This document shows, piece after piece, positions 24,430 to 30,752 of a stretch of 59,832 bases of DNA. This stretch comes from an uncultured Clostridia bacterium (lineage in GTDB: Bacteria; Bacillota; Clostridia; UMGS1883), in contig CAKSNY010000011.1 of the NCBI GenBank assembly GCA_934476455.1, positions 1-59,832 on the forward strand. The letters run 5' to 3'. Made by a program: the position numbers and the translations under genes. Each line of letters begins with the position of its first letter. Position 1 is the stretch's first letter. Below the pieces are notes generated by a model. That model was not told where the DNA came from. It made no database searches and worked only from the letters and a program-made list of their open reading frames with translations.

Positions 24430-25104
24430 ATGATTTATCTTGTTGAAGACGATGACAATATAAGAAAGCTTGTATGCTACGCACTTAACCACGACAACCT
24501 TACGGCAGAGGGATTTTGCAGTCCCTCCTCTTTTTGGCAGGCGCTGAAAGAAGAAACGCCGGAGCTTGTTATGCTTGACATAATGCTTCCGGAAGAGGAC
24601 GGCTTATCGGTATTAAAAAAACTGCGTTCCTCCCCGGAAACCGAAGATATACCTATTATTATGCTCACTGCGAAGGGCAGCGAGTATGATAAGGTAACAG
24701 GGCTTGATATGGGCGCGGACGATTACATAACAAAGCCTTTCGGTATGACAGAGCTTATCTCACGCGTGCGGGCGCTTTTGCGCCGCTGTAAAAAGCCGGA
24801 CTCAAAAGACAGCACGCTTACCGCCGGGGTTTTGTGTATGGATATTAAAAAACACACGGTAACCGTAAACGGAGAAGAAATTTCGCTTTCATACAAGGAA
24901 TATATGCTTCTTTCCGTCCTTTTGAAAGCGAACGGAGAAATCGTAACGCGCGATGAGCTTTTATGCAGCGTGTGGGGCGAATTTTACGGCGAGTCGCGCA
25001 CATTGGATGTTCACATCAGAAAGCTGCGCGTTAAGCTTAAAGATGCGGGCAGCTATATTAAAACTGTAAAAAATATAGGTTATAAAATAGAGGTGGAAAA
25101 ATGA
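24430..25104 (+). CDS. phoP: Response regulator of the PhoP/PhoB type
   Basis: The 224-residue OmpR-family regulator has a receiver domain (acidic DDD near the start, phospho-acceptor D50 in MLDIMLPEEDG, the Thr/Lys switch in IIMLTAKGS and ITKPFG) and a winged-helix DNA-binding domain (about 125-224, ISLSYKEYMLLSVLLK, RTLDVHIRKLRVKL). Position directly behind phoU and in front of a PhoR-like kinase makes phosphate control the likely role. It overlaps phoR by four bases. Confidence 0.92.
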   Translation: MIYLVEDDDNIRKLVCYALNHDNLTAEGFCSPSSFWQALKEETPELVMLDIMLPEEDGLSVLKKLRSSPETEDIPIIMLTAKGSEYDKVTGLDMGADDYITKPFGMTELISRVRALLRRCKKPDSKDSTLTAGVLCMDIKKHTVTVNGEEISLSYKEYMLLSVLLKANGEIVTRDELLCSVWGEFYGESRTLDVHIRKLRVKLKDAGSYIKTVKNIGYKIEVEK

Positions 25105-26750
25105 CAGGGAAAATATTTCGTTCAACGTTTTTAACCTCTGCGTTGGTTCTGTTTTCCTGTCTTGTGCTTATAGTAGGCATATTGCTCGAGGCATTTGAAA
25201 ACAGAATGATGGACGAGCTTTCCGGCGAAGCGGCATATGTTGAATATGCGATTGAAGCAGGTGAAAAAGGTTTTTTTGAAAACTTTTCTGCTCCCGACAG
25301 ACGTGTAACGCTTATCTCGCCGGAGGGAACGGTTTTGGCGGACACAAGCGCAAGCGCGGAGGATATGGATAATCACGGCGGGCGCGCGGAATTTAAAGAA
25401 GCAGCTACCAACGGAAGCGGCACAAGCGTGCGGTACTCCGATACGTTGATGCAGAAAACGCTGTACTACGCAAAAAAGCTTCCCGACGGCAGGGTAATGC
25501 GTATATCAACGACGCAATCGAGTGTTATCAGCCTGTCGCTTGCACTTATGCAGCCGATATGCGTAATAGTTATGATAGCGCTTATACTGTCTTTCCTGCT
25601 TTCCAAGCATGTCTCAAAAAGCATAACCGCGCCGATAAATGCAATAAATCCGGATGACCCGGAAAACTGCGTTACGTATGACGAGCTCTCGCCGCTTTTG
25701 CATAAAATACTTAATCAAAAGCGCACAATAAAAAAACAAATTGCAGAGGCAAAGCAAAAGCAAGAGGAGTTTCGCATTATCACCGAAAATATGAGCGAGG
25801 GTTTTTTAATTGCCGACAGTGCCGCACAGCTTCTTTCCTGCAACAGCGCTGCGCTGCGGCTTCTCGGCGGCGATGAAAACACTGATAATGTTTTCGAACT
25901 TAACCGCACCGAGAAATTCCGAAAGTGCATAAACGACGCCCTCGGCGGAAAGCACGCAGAAGAGGATATGCAGCACGGCGAGCGCACCTACAAGCTTATA
26001 GCAAGCCCTGTAAAAACAGGCTCCGCACTTTACGGTGTGGTTATGGTGATTGTAGATATTACCGAAAGCACTCTGCGCGAAAGTATGCGCCGTGAATTTA
26101 CCGCCAATGTTTCGCACGAGCTTAAAACGCCGCTTACGTCTATATCAGGCTTTGCAGAGCTTATGAAGAGCGGAAACGTACCCGCCGAAACTGTGGCAGA
26201 CTTCTCCTTCTCCATATATTCCGAAGCACAGCGGCTTATCACACTGGTAAACGATATTATAGAAATATCGCAGCTTGATGAAAAAGGCGCCGTCACAGAA
26301 AAAGAAGAGGTTGCGCTATACCCTCTTTGCCAAGATATTATAAACAGGCTTACTCCGCTTGCCGAAAAGAAAAATGTAACCTTAGAAATACAAAAAAGCA
26401 CGGCGGTTATTAAAACCGAGCGCCGCACACTTGACGAGATTATATACAACCTTTGCGACAATGCCGTAAAATATAACAATGTCGGCGGGAACGTTTCAAT
26501 TTCAATATTTGAGAATAGCGGCAGCGTCGGTATAACGGTTTCCGACAACGGCATAGGGATTGACCCCTCCCTGCACGACAGGGTCTTTGAAAGATTTTAC
26601 CGTGTGGATAAAAGCCGTTCCAAAAATGCGGGCGGCACAGGGCTGGGGCTTTCTATAGTAAAGCATGGTGCAATGCGTCTTGGAGCGCAGCTGAAGCTTG
26701 AAAGCGCCATTGGCGAGGGAACAAAAATAACGCTGACTTTTGAAAAATAA
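25101..26750 (+). CDS. phoR: Sensor histidine kinase of the PhoR/PnpS type
   Basis: The 549-residue membrane kinase has TM1 (about 8-28), an extracytoplasmic sensor domain of about 115 residues, TM2 (about 150-172), a juxtamembrane linker, a PAS domain (about 230-320, ITENMSEGFLIADSAAQLLS), a HisKA domain with phosphorylated H339 in NVSHELKTPLTSI, and an HATPase domain (NLCDNAVKYNN, VSDNGIGIDP, GGTGLGLSIVKH). Sensor plus PAS matches PhoR/PnpS of Firmicutes. It ends 14 bp before repeat copy C and converges on rplL. Confidence 0.93.
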   Translation: MTGKIFRSTFLTSALVLFSCLVLIVGILLEAFENRMMDELSGEAAYVEYAIEAGEKGFFENFSAPDRRVTLISPEGTVLADTSASAEDMDNHGGRAEFKEAATNGSGTSVRYSDTLMQKTLYYAKKLPDGRVMRISTTQSSVISLSLALMQPICVIVMIALILSFLLSKHVSKSITAPINAINPDDPENCVTYDELSPLLHKILNQKRTIKKQIAEAKQKQEEFRIITENMSEGFLIADSAAQLLSCNSAALRLLGGDENTDNVFELNRTEKFRKCINDALGGKHAEEDMQHGERTYKLIASPVKTGSALYGVVMVIVDITESTLRESMRREFTANVSHELKTPLTSISGFAELMKSGNVPAETVADFSFSIYSEAQRLITLVNDIIEISQLDEKGAVTEKEEVALYPLCQDIINRLTPLAEKKNVTLEIQKSTAVIKTERRTLDEIIYNLCDNAVKYNNVGGNVSISIFENSGSVGITVSDNGIGIDPSLHDRVFERFYRVDKSRSKNAGGTGLGLSIVKHGAMRLGAQLKLESAIGEGTKITLTFEK

Positions 26751-26764
26751 ACGCATATAAAGAG

Positions 26765-26904
26765 GACTGTCGAAAAACTGAAATTTCGAGAATTTGTGGA
26801 GTTGTCAGAGGGGATTACCACTCTGACGTAAAAAACGCGTTTTTCGCGGGCGTGCAGTGCAAAAACCGCTCCCTGCAAGGGCCGGCGCGGTAAGCGCCAC
26901 GCAA
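26765..26904 (+). repeat. Dispersed multi-hairpin repeat, copy C (3' truncated, diverged)
   Basis: This copy matches copies B and D from CTGTCGAAAAACTG through the GGCGCGGTAAGCGCC hairpin, then stops; the CGAAAGCT and GCGTGTCG hairpins are missing. It carries several substitutions, one of which breaks a pair in the first hairpin (CAGAGGGG now faces CCACTCTG). It lies between the convergent ends of phoR and rplL. Confidence 0.8.
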
Positions 26905-26939
26905 GAAAAATATTTGAACAGAAAAAAATTAAATCACAA

Positions 26940-26974
26940 AAAAAACTGCGGCAGTATATCTGCCGCAGTTTTTT
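26940..26974. terminator. Bidirectional terminator, rplL and phoR
   Basis: AAAAACTGCGGCA pairs with TGCCGCAGTTTTT, with T runs on both strands. It lies 18 bp past the rplL stop and serves the ribosomal operon on the minus strand and phoR on the plus strand. Confidence 0.85.
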
Positions 26975-26992
26975 AATGTAATCTTACTAAAA

Positions 26993-27364
26993 TTACTTAA
27001 GTTCAACCTTTGCGCCAACAGCTTCAAGGTCAGCCTTAAACTTCTCAGCGTCATCCTTAGAAGCGCCCTCTTTAAGGGTTGTGGGAGCCTTATCAACAGC
27101 TTCCTTAGCTTCCTTAAGACCAAGGCCGGTGATCTCACGAACAACCTTGATAACCTTAATCTTCTCTGCGCCTGCTTCTGCAAGTACAACGTCAAACTCT
27201 GTCTTTTCAGCACCGGCTGCTGCTGCACCGTCACCTGCTGCAACTACTGCAACGGGAGCTGCTGCGCTTACGCCGAATTCCTCTTCCATAGCCTTTACAA
27301 GTTCAGCTACCTCAAGGAGCTTTAATTCTTTGATTTCAGAAATAATTGTTTCTACCTTACTCAT
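26993..27364 (-). CDS. rplL: 50S ribosomal protein bL12
   Basis: bL12 forms the flexible stalk that recruits translation factors. The 123 residues have the N-terminal dimer helix (LKLLEVAELVKAMEEEFGVS), an Ala/Gly-rich hinge and the C-terminal domain (KIKVIKVVREITGLGLKEAK, VDKAPTTLKEG). It follows rplJ by 32 bp. Unusually, rpoB does not follow; a terminator and the convergent phoR come next. Confidence 0.98.
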   Translation of the reverse strand: MSKVETIISEIKELKLLEVAELVKAMEEEFGVSAAAPVAVVAAGDGAAAAGAEKTEFDVVLAEAGAEKIKVIKVVREITGLGLKEAKEAVDKAPTTLKEGASKDDAEKFKADLEAVGAKVELK

Positions 27365-27396
27365 TATTACTTACCTCCTAAATTTGGATTATATTT

Positions 27397-28002
27397 TTAT
27401 TCTTCTGTGGGAGCAGCTGCCTCTTCCGCAACAGCTTCCTCTGCGGGAGCCTCCGCTGCAGCGGTTTCTTCTGCGGGAGCTTCCTTTTCAACCTTGATAT
27501 CAGCGGGTTCTACACCGTTATCAACCAAAGCCTGCAATGTACGAACAAGATTGCTTACAGGAGCGTTCAAGCTGCCGAGCATCTTGGCAATAAGTGTTTC
27601 GCGATTGGGCGTAGCCGCAAGAACCTTAATCTCATCAAGTGCAAGTACCTTTCCGTCAAGAAAGCCTGCCTTAATTTCGAGCTGTTCGTTGTCCTTTGCA
27701 AAATCTGCGATAACCTTTGCCGGTGCAACCTCGTCTGTCATACTGATAGCGAGCGACGTCGGTCCGTTAAGCACCTCGTCAAGCTCGTCAAACCCGATTT
27801 CCTTAGCCGCAAAACGTGTAAGGGTGTTTTTTACAACCTTATATTCAACGCCTGCTTCACGGAGCTTGTTACGCAGCTGAGTGTCCTGTTCAACGGACAA
27901 ACCGCAGTAATCAACCAAAACGCCCGAAACGGCATTTTTCATCTGCTCTGCAAGGGTTGAAACGATTTGCTTCTTCTCTTCGAGAATTTTCTGACTTGGC
28001 AT
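27397..28002 (-). CDS. rplJ: 50S ribosomal protein uL10
   Basis: uL10 anchors bL12 dimers to the ribosome. The family core is clear: KILEEKKQIVSTLAEQMKNA, VLVDYCGLSVEQDTQLR, YKVVKNTLTRFAAKE and the L12-binding C-terminal helices. At 201 residues it is about 30 longer than usual because of an Ala/Glu/Pro-rich tail (about 172-201, PAEE and AAAEAP repeats). The leader upstream holds the L10 autoregulatory RNA. Confidence 0.97.
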   Translation of the reverse strand: MPSQKILEEKKQIVSTLAEQMKNAVSGVLVDYCGLSVEQDTQLRNKLREAGVEYKVVKNTLTRFAAKEIGFDELDEVLNGPTSLAISMTDEVAPAKVIADFAKDNEQLEIKAGFLDGKVLALDEIKVLAATPNRETLIAKMLGSLNAPVSNLVRTLQALVDNGVEPADIKVEKEAPAEETAAAEAPAEEAVAEEAAAPTEE

Positions 28003-28027
28003 ATTCTCACCTCACAATAAATAATAA

Positions 28028-28120
28028 AAGGGATTCCTTGTCCATAGACACAAGGAACCCCGTAAATTCTTGGGAAAATGCTTCCTCGGCAGGGCTTACA
28101 AAACTGCCTGCTGTCTATGG
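28028..28120 (-). promoter_or_regulatory. L10 (rplJL) leader with terminator
   Basis: On the minus strand the leader has the conserved GACAGCAGGC ... TAAGCCCTGCCGAGG bulge region recognised by the L10(L12)4 complex. It ends in a terminator hairpin: GGGGTTCCTTGT pairs with ACAAGGAATCCC (28030-28062), followed by TTTT. CCATAGAC near the 5' end can instead pair with GTCTATGG in the terminator loop region, which suggests alternative folds. This gives feedback control of rplJ and rplL. Confidence 0.85.
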
Positions 28121-28140
28121 AAAAACAATCTAACGCATAT

Positions 28141-28169
28141 ATAATACACGAAGATTTTTAATTTGTCAA
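28141..28169 (-). promoter_or_regulatory. Sigma-A promoter of rplJL
   Basis: Minus strand: TTGACA (28164-28169), 17-bp spacer, TATTAT (28141-28146). It lies between the rplA stop and the L10 leader, so rplJL can be transcribed apart from rplKA. Confidence 0.75.
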
Positions 28170-28184
28170 CAATTTTTCGGAAAA

Positions 28185-28877
28185 TTAACCAATCTTTGCT
28201 GTGTTAATCTTTATTCCGGGACCCATTGTGCTTGCAATTGCCAGGCTTCTTACATACTGACCTTTTGCGGTTGCGGGCTTAGCCTTGAGAATTGCGCCCA
28301 TAAGAACGTCAAAATTCTCTTTAAGCTTGTCTGCACCGAAGGATGCCTTGCCGATAGGGCAGTGAATGATGTTCGTCTTATCAAGACGGTACTCAATCTT
28401 ACCTGCTTTAACATCGTTTACAGCCTTTGCAACCTCCATGCTTACCGTACCCGCCTTGGGGTTGGGCATAAGACCCTTGGGTCCGAGGATTCTCGCTATA
28501 CGACCTACAACGCCCATCATATCGGGTGTTGCAATTACAACATCAAAATCGAGCCAGTTTTCCTTCTGGATTTTTTCGATATACTCTTCAGCGCCTACGT
28601 AATCTGCGCCTGCCTCCTGCGCCTGGGTTGCCTTTTCGCCCTTAGCGAATACAAGCACCCTGACTTTTTTACCTGTACCGTGCGGAAGAACAACGGCACC
28701 TCTTACCTGCTGATCTGCGTGACGTGAGTCAACACCCAGCTTTGCGTGAAATTCGATTGTTTCGTCGAACTTTGCGCTTGCAGTCTTTACAACAAGGTCA
28801 AGAGCTTCCGCAGGATCATACTGCTTGCCGGCTTCTATAAGCTTGGAACCGGCTTCATATTTCTTACCATGTTTCAT
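28185..28877 (-). CDS. rplA: 50S ribosomal protein uL1
   Basis: uL1 binds the mobile L1 stalk of 23S rRNA and, in many bacteria, its own mRNA. The 230 residues show EFHAKLGVDSRHADQQVRGA, VLPHGTGKKVRVLVFAKG, GRIARILGPKGLMPNPKAGT and the C-terminal TMGPGIKINTAKI. SD AAGGAGG. It lies behind rplK with a leader that carries a hairpin motif shared with the rplK leader. Confidence 0.98.
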   Translation of the reverse strand: MKHGKKYEAGSKLIEAGKQYDPAEALDLVVKTASAKFDETIEFHAKLGVDSRHADQQVRGAVVLPHGTGKKVRVLVFAKGEKATQAQEAGADYVGAEEYIEKIQKENWLDFDVVIATPDMMGVVGRIARILGPKGLMPNPKAGTVSMEVAKAVNDVKAGKIEYRLDKTNIIHCPIGKASFGADKLKENFDVLMGAILKAKPATAKGQYVRSLAIASTMGPGIKINTAKIG

Positions 28878-28879
28878 AC

Positions 28880-28922
28880 TGTTACCTCCTTGTGGTTGAC
28901 GGGAAAACTCCCTCCCACTTAC
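28880..28922 (-). promoter_or_regulatory. Possible L1 mRNA site before rplA
   Basis: Minus strand: GTGGGAGGGAGTTTTCCCGT followed by CAACCAC. GTGG pairs with CCAC and GGGA with TCCC, giving a bulged hairpin just before the SD. A near-copy lies before rplK. The shared motif fits a uL1 autoregulatory site; that is inference from position and repetition. Confidence 0.4.
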
Positions 28923-28928
28923 TTTGAA

Positions 28929-29354
28929 TTATTCCTCTACCGTTACGCCCATACTTCTTGCAGTACCGGCAATCATGCTCATTGCAGCTTCAAGGCTTGC
29001 AGCGTTAAGGTCGGGCATTTTTGTTTCAGCAATCTGCTGAAGGTCTGCCTTCTTAATCTGTGCGACCTTTGTCTTGTTCGGAACACCGCTGCCGCTTTCA
29101 ATCTTGCATGCCTTTTTAATAAGCACTGCAGCCGGCGGAGTCTTTGTAACAAAGCTGAATGATCTGTCCGCATAAACAGTAATAACTACAGGAATAATTA
29201 AGCCTGCGTCCTTGGCGGTTCTCTCGTTAAATTCCTTTGTAAACTGAACAATGTTTACGCCGTGCTGACCGAGAGCGGGACCTACCGGAGGAGCCGGTGT
29301 AGCCTTACCTGCGGGGATTTGAAGTTTAATGTAGCCTTCGATTTTCTGAGCCAT
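28929..29354 (-). CDS. rplK: 50S ribosomal protein uL11
   Basis: uL11 belongs to the GTPase-associated centre. The 141 residues show AQKIEGYIKLQIPAGKATPA, PPVGPALGQHGVNIVQFTKE and the C-terminal RNA-binding domain ending IAGTARSMGVTVE. The start is the ATG at 29354 (SD AAGGAGGTG); the longer in-frame ORF to 29408 covers the leader motif. Confidence 0.98.
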   Translation of the reverse strand: MAQKIEGYIKLQIPAGKATPAPPVGPALGQHGVNIVQFTKEFNERTAKDAGLIIPVVITVYADRSFSFVTKTPPAAVLIKKACKIESGSGVPNKTKVAQIKKADLQQIAETKMPDLNAASLEAAMSMIAGTARSMGVTVEE

Positions 29355-29364
29355 GGTTTGCACC

Positions 29365-29412
29365 TCCTTAGAGATAAAATGTGGTGTTAGCGGAAACTTT
29401 CCTCCCACCTGT
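29365..29412 (-). promoter_or_regulatory. Possible L1 mRNA site before rplK
   Basis: Minus strand: GGTGGGAGGAAAGTTTCCGC followed by TAACACCAC. GTGG pairs with CCAC and GGAAA with TTTCC. The layout is the same as in the rplA leader 480 bp downstream, which suggests both are bound by the same protein, probably uL1. Confidence 0.4.
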
Positions 29413-29441
29413 ATAACAAGCCTTGCGGCCTATTAGCAATT

Positions 29442-29969
29442 TTATTCGAGCGGCTCTACCTGGTAGTAGTCAAACTCTACCTGCATTTCTCTGCCGCCGA
29501 ACATTGTTACCATAACGCTTATCTTGCGTCTTTCGCGGTTGATTTCCAAAACCTCACCCATAAAGCCTTCCATACTGCCATCCGCAATACGAACCGTATC
29601 GCCGACGGCTATGTCAAGGTCTGCGCGGGCTTCGCCCACGCCGAGACGGTCAACCTCTCCCTCGGAAAGGGGTACGGGCTTGCTTCCCGGGCCGACAAAA
29701 CCCGTGCAGCCGCGCGTGTTGCGCACAACGTACCAGCTTTCGTCGGTCATTTTCATTTTTATAAATACGTAACCGGGATAAATTTTTCTTGACACGGTCT
29801 TCTTTTCACCCTTGTCGTTCTCCTCCACGGCTTCTTCAACCGGGATGCACACCTGTGCGATAAGATCTCCCAAACCGCGGTTTTCAACCGTTTTTTCTAT
29901 ACTGTCTTTAACCTTGTTTTCATATCCCGAATAGGTATGAGCAACATACCACTTAAATTCAGCACTCAT
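29442..29969 (-). CDS. nusG: Transcription elongation/termination factor NusG
   Basis: The 175-residue factor binds RNA polymerase and couples it to Rho or the ribosome. It has the NGN domain (KWYVAHTYSGYENKVKDSIE, RKIYPGYVFIKMKMTDESWY) and a C-terminal KOW domain (VGDTVRIADGSMEGFMGEVL). It follows secE by 27 bp in the standard order rpmG-secE-nusG-rplK. Confidence 0.97.
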   Translation of the reverse strand: MSAEFKWYVAHTYSGYENKVKDSIEKTVENRGLGDLIAQVCIPVEEAVEENDKGEKKTVSRKIYPGYVFIKMKMTDESWYVVRNTRGCTGFVGPGSKPVPLSEGEVDRLGVGEARADLDIAVGDTVRIADGSMEGFMGEVLEINRERRKISVMVTMFGGREMQVEFDYYQVEPLE

Positions 29970-29996
29970 AATCGCGCGGGCACGTGCCCTTCCTCC

Positions 29997-30209
29997 TTAT
30001 TTCAGAATTAGTTTGCTCAGCGAAATAAAGAGTGAGTCCAGCCCGAATATGATAAGCCCTACGATAATAAGCGCGGCAATAACTATCAAGGTATTGTTTA
30101 TAAGCTGCTTCTTTGTGGGCCATACAACCTTTTTAAGCTCGGATTTTGTAGCTCTTACGGATTTTGCCATACGGGCAAATATACCGTTTTTCTTAGCATT
30201 TTCTCCCAT
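29997..30209 (-). CDS. secE: Preprotein translocase subunit SecE
   Basis: SecE stabilises the SecY channel. This 70-residue short form has the amphipathic ARMAKSVRATKSELKKVVWP segment, whose KKVVWPTKKQ is the family hallmark, and one membrane helix (about 40-60). The ATG at 30209 follows AGAGGGTGG by six bases; the GTG at 30218 overlaps that SD. Confidence 0.96.
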   Translation of the reverse strand: MGENAKKNGIFARMAKSVRATKSELKKVVWPTKKQLINNTLIVIAALIIVGLIIFGLDSLFISLSKLILK

Positions 30210-30224
30210 ATAATCCACCCTCTA

Positions 30225-30374
30225 TTACTTAGATTCTTTATGCAAGGTATGCTTGCGGCAGAAAGGACAATACTTGTTCATTTCGAGTCTGTCAGGGTCA
30301 TTCTTCTTGTTTTTCATAGTATTGTAATTACGCTGCTTGCACTCTGTGCATGCCAAAGTTATTTTAACTCTCAT
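30225..30374 (-). CDS. rpmG: 50S ribosomal protein bL33
   Basis: This 49-residue protein is the zinc-binding (C+) form of bL33: cysteines in TLACTECKQRNY and KYCPFCRKHTLHKE. The start is MRVKIT at 30374, preceded by GGGAGGCG; the longer ORF to 30476 crosses the promoter. It leads the secE-nusG-rplKA operon. Confidence 0.97.
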   Translation of the reverse strand: MRVKITLACTECKQRNYNTMKNKKNDPDRLEMNKYCPFCRKHTLHKESK

Positions 30375-30447
30375 AACTGCGCCTCCCGAGATAGATTTCC
30401 CTTCACTTTTTTGCACATAAAAAAGACCTTCAAAGCGAGGTATTATC

Positions 30448-30476
30448 AATATACCATTCTTTGTCCGCATTGTCAA
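30448..30476 (-). promoter_or_regulatory. Sigma-A promoter of rpmG-secE-nusG operon
   Basis: Minus strand: TTGACA (30471-30476), 17-bp spacer, TATATT (30448-30453). It gives a leader of about 65 nt before rpmG. Confidence 0.8.
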
Positions 30477-30511
30477 TATTTTTTACAAGATTTTTTTACA
30501 AAATAATATAA

Positions 30512-30543
30512 ACGGCGCCGCATGACGTTTCTTGCGGCGCCGT
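30512..30543. other. GC-rich hairpin next to repeat D
   Basis: ACGGCGCCGCA pairs with TGCGGCGCCGT (11 bp) across a ten-base loop. It has no T run on the plus side; on the minus strand it is followed by TTTATATTATTT, so it could serve as a terminator for the SLH gene transcript. Confidence 0.45.
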
Positions 30544-30544
30544 C

Positions 30545-30740
30545 AGACTGTCGAAAAACTGAAAGTTCGAGAATTTGGGGAGTTGTCAGAGGGGAAATCC
30601 CCTCTGACATAAAAAACGCGGTTTTCGCGGGCGTGTACCGCAAAAACCGCTCCATGCAAGGGCTGGCGCGGTGAGCGCCGCGCGAGCGAAAGCCCTTGTT
30701 CTCAAACGAAAGCTCCGAAAGCGAGCTTTCGGCTTGAAGG
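30545..30740 (+). repeat. Dispersed multi-hairpin repeat, copy D
   Basis: This copy of about 196 bp is nearly identical to copy B from CTGTCGAAAAACTG to GGCTTGAAG. It has the first four hairpins but lacks the terminal GCGTGTCG/CGACACGC hairpin. It lies between the start of the rpmG operon and the end of the SLH protein gene, both on the minus strand. Confidence 0.85.
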
Positions 30741-30752
30741 CACCTCTGTATA

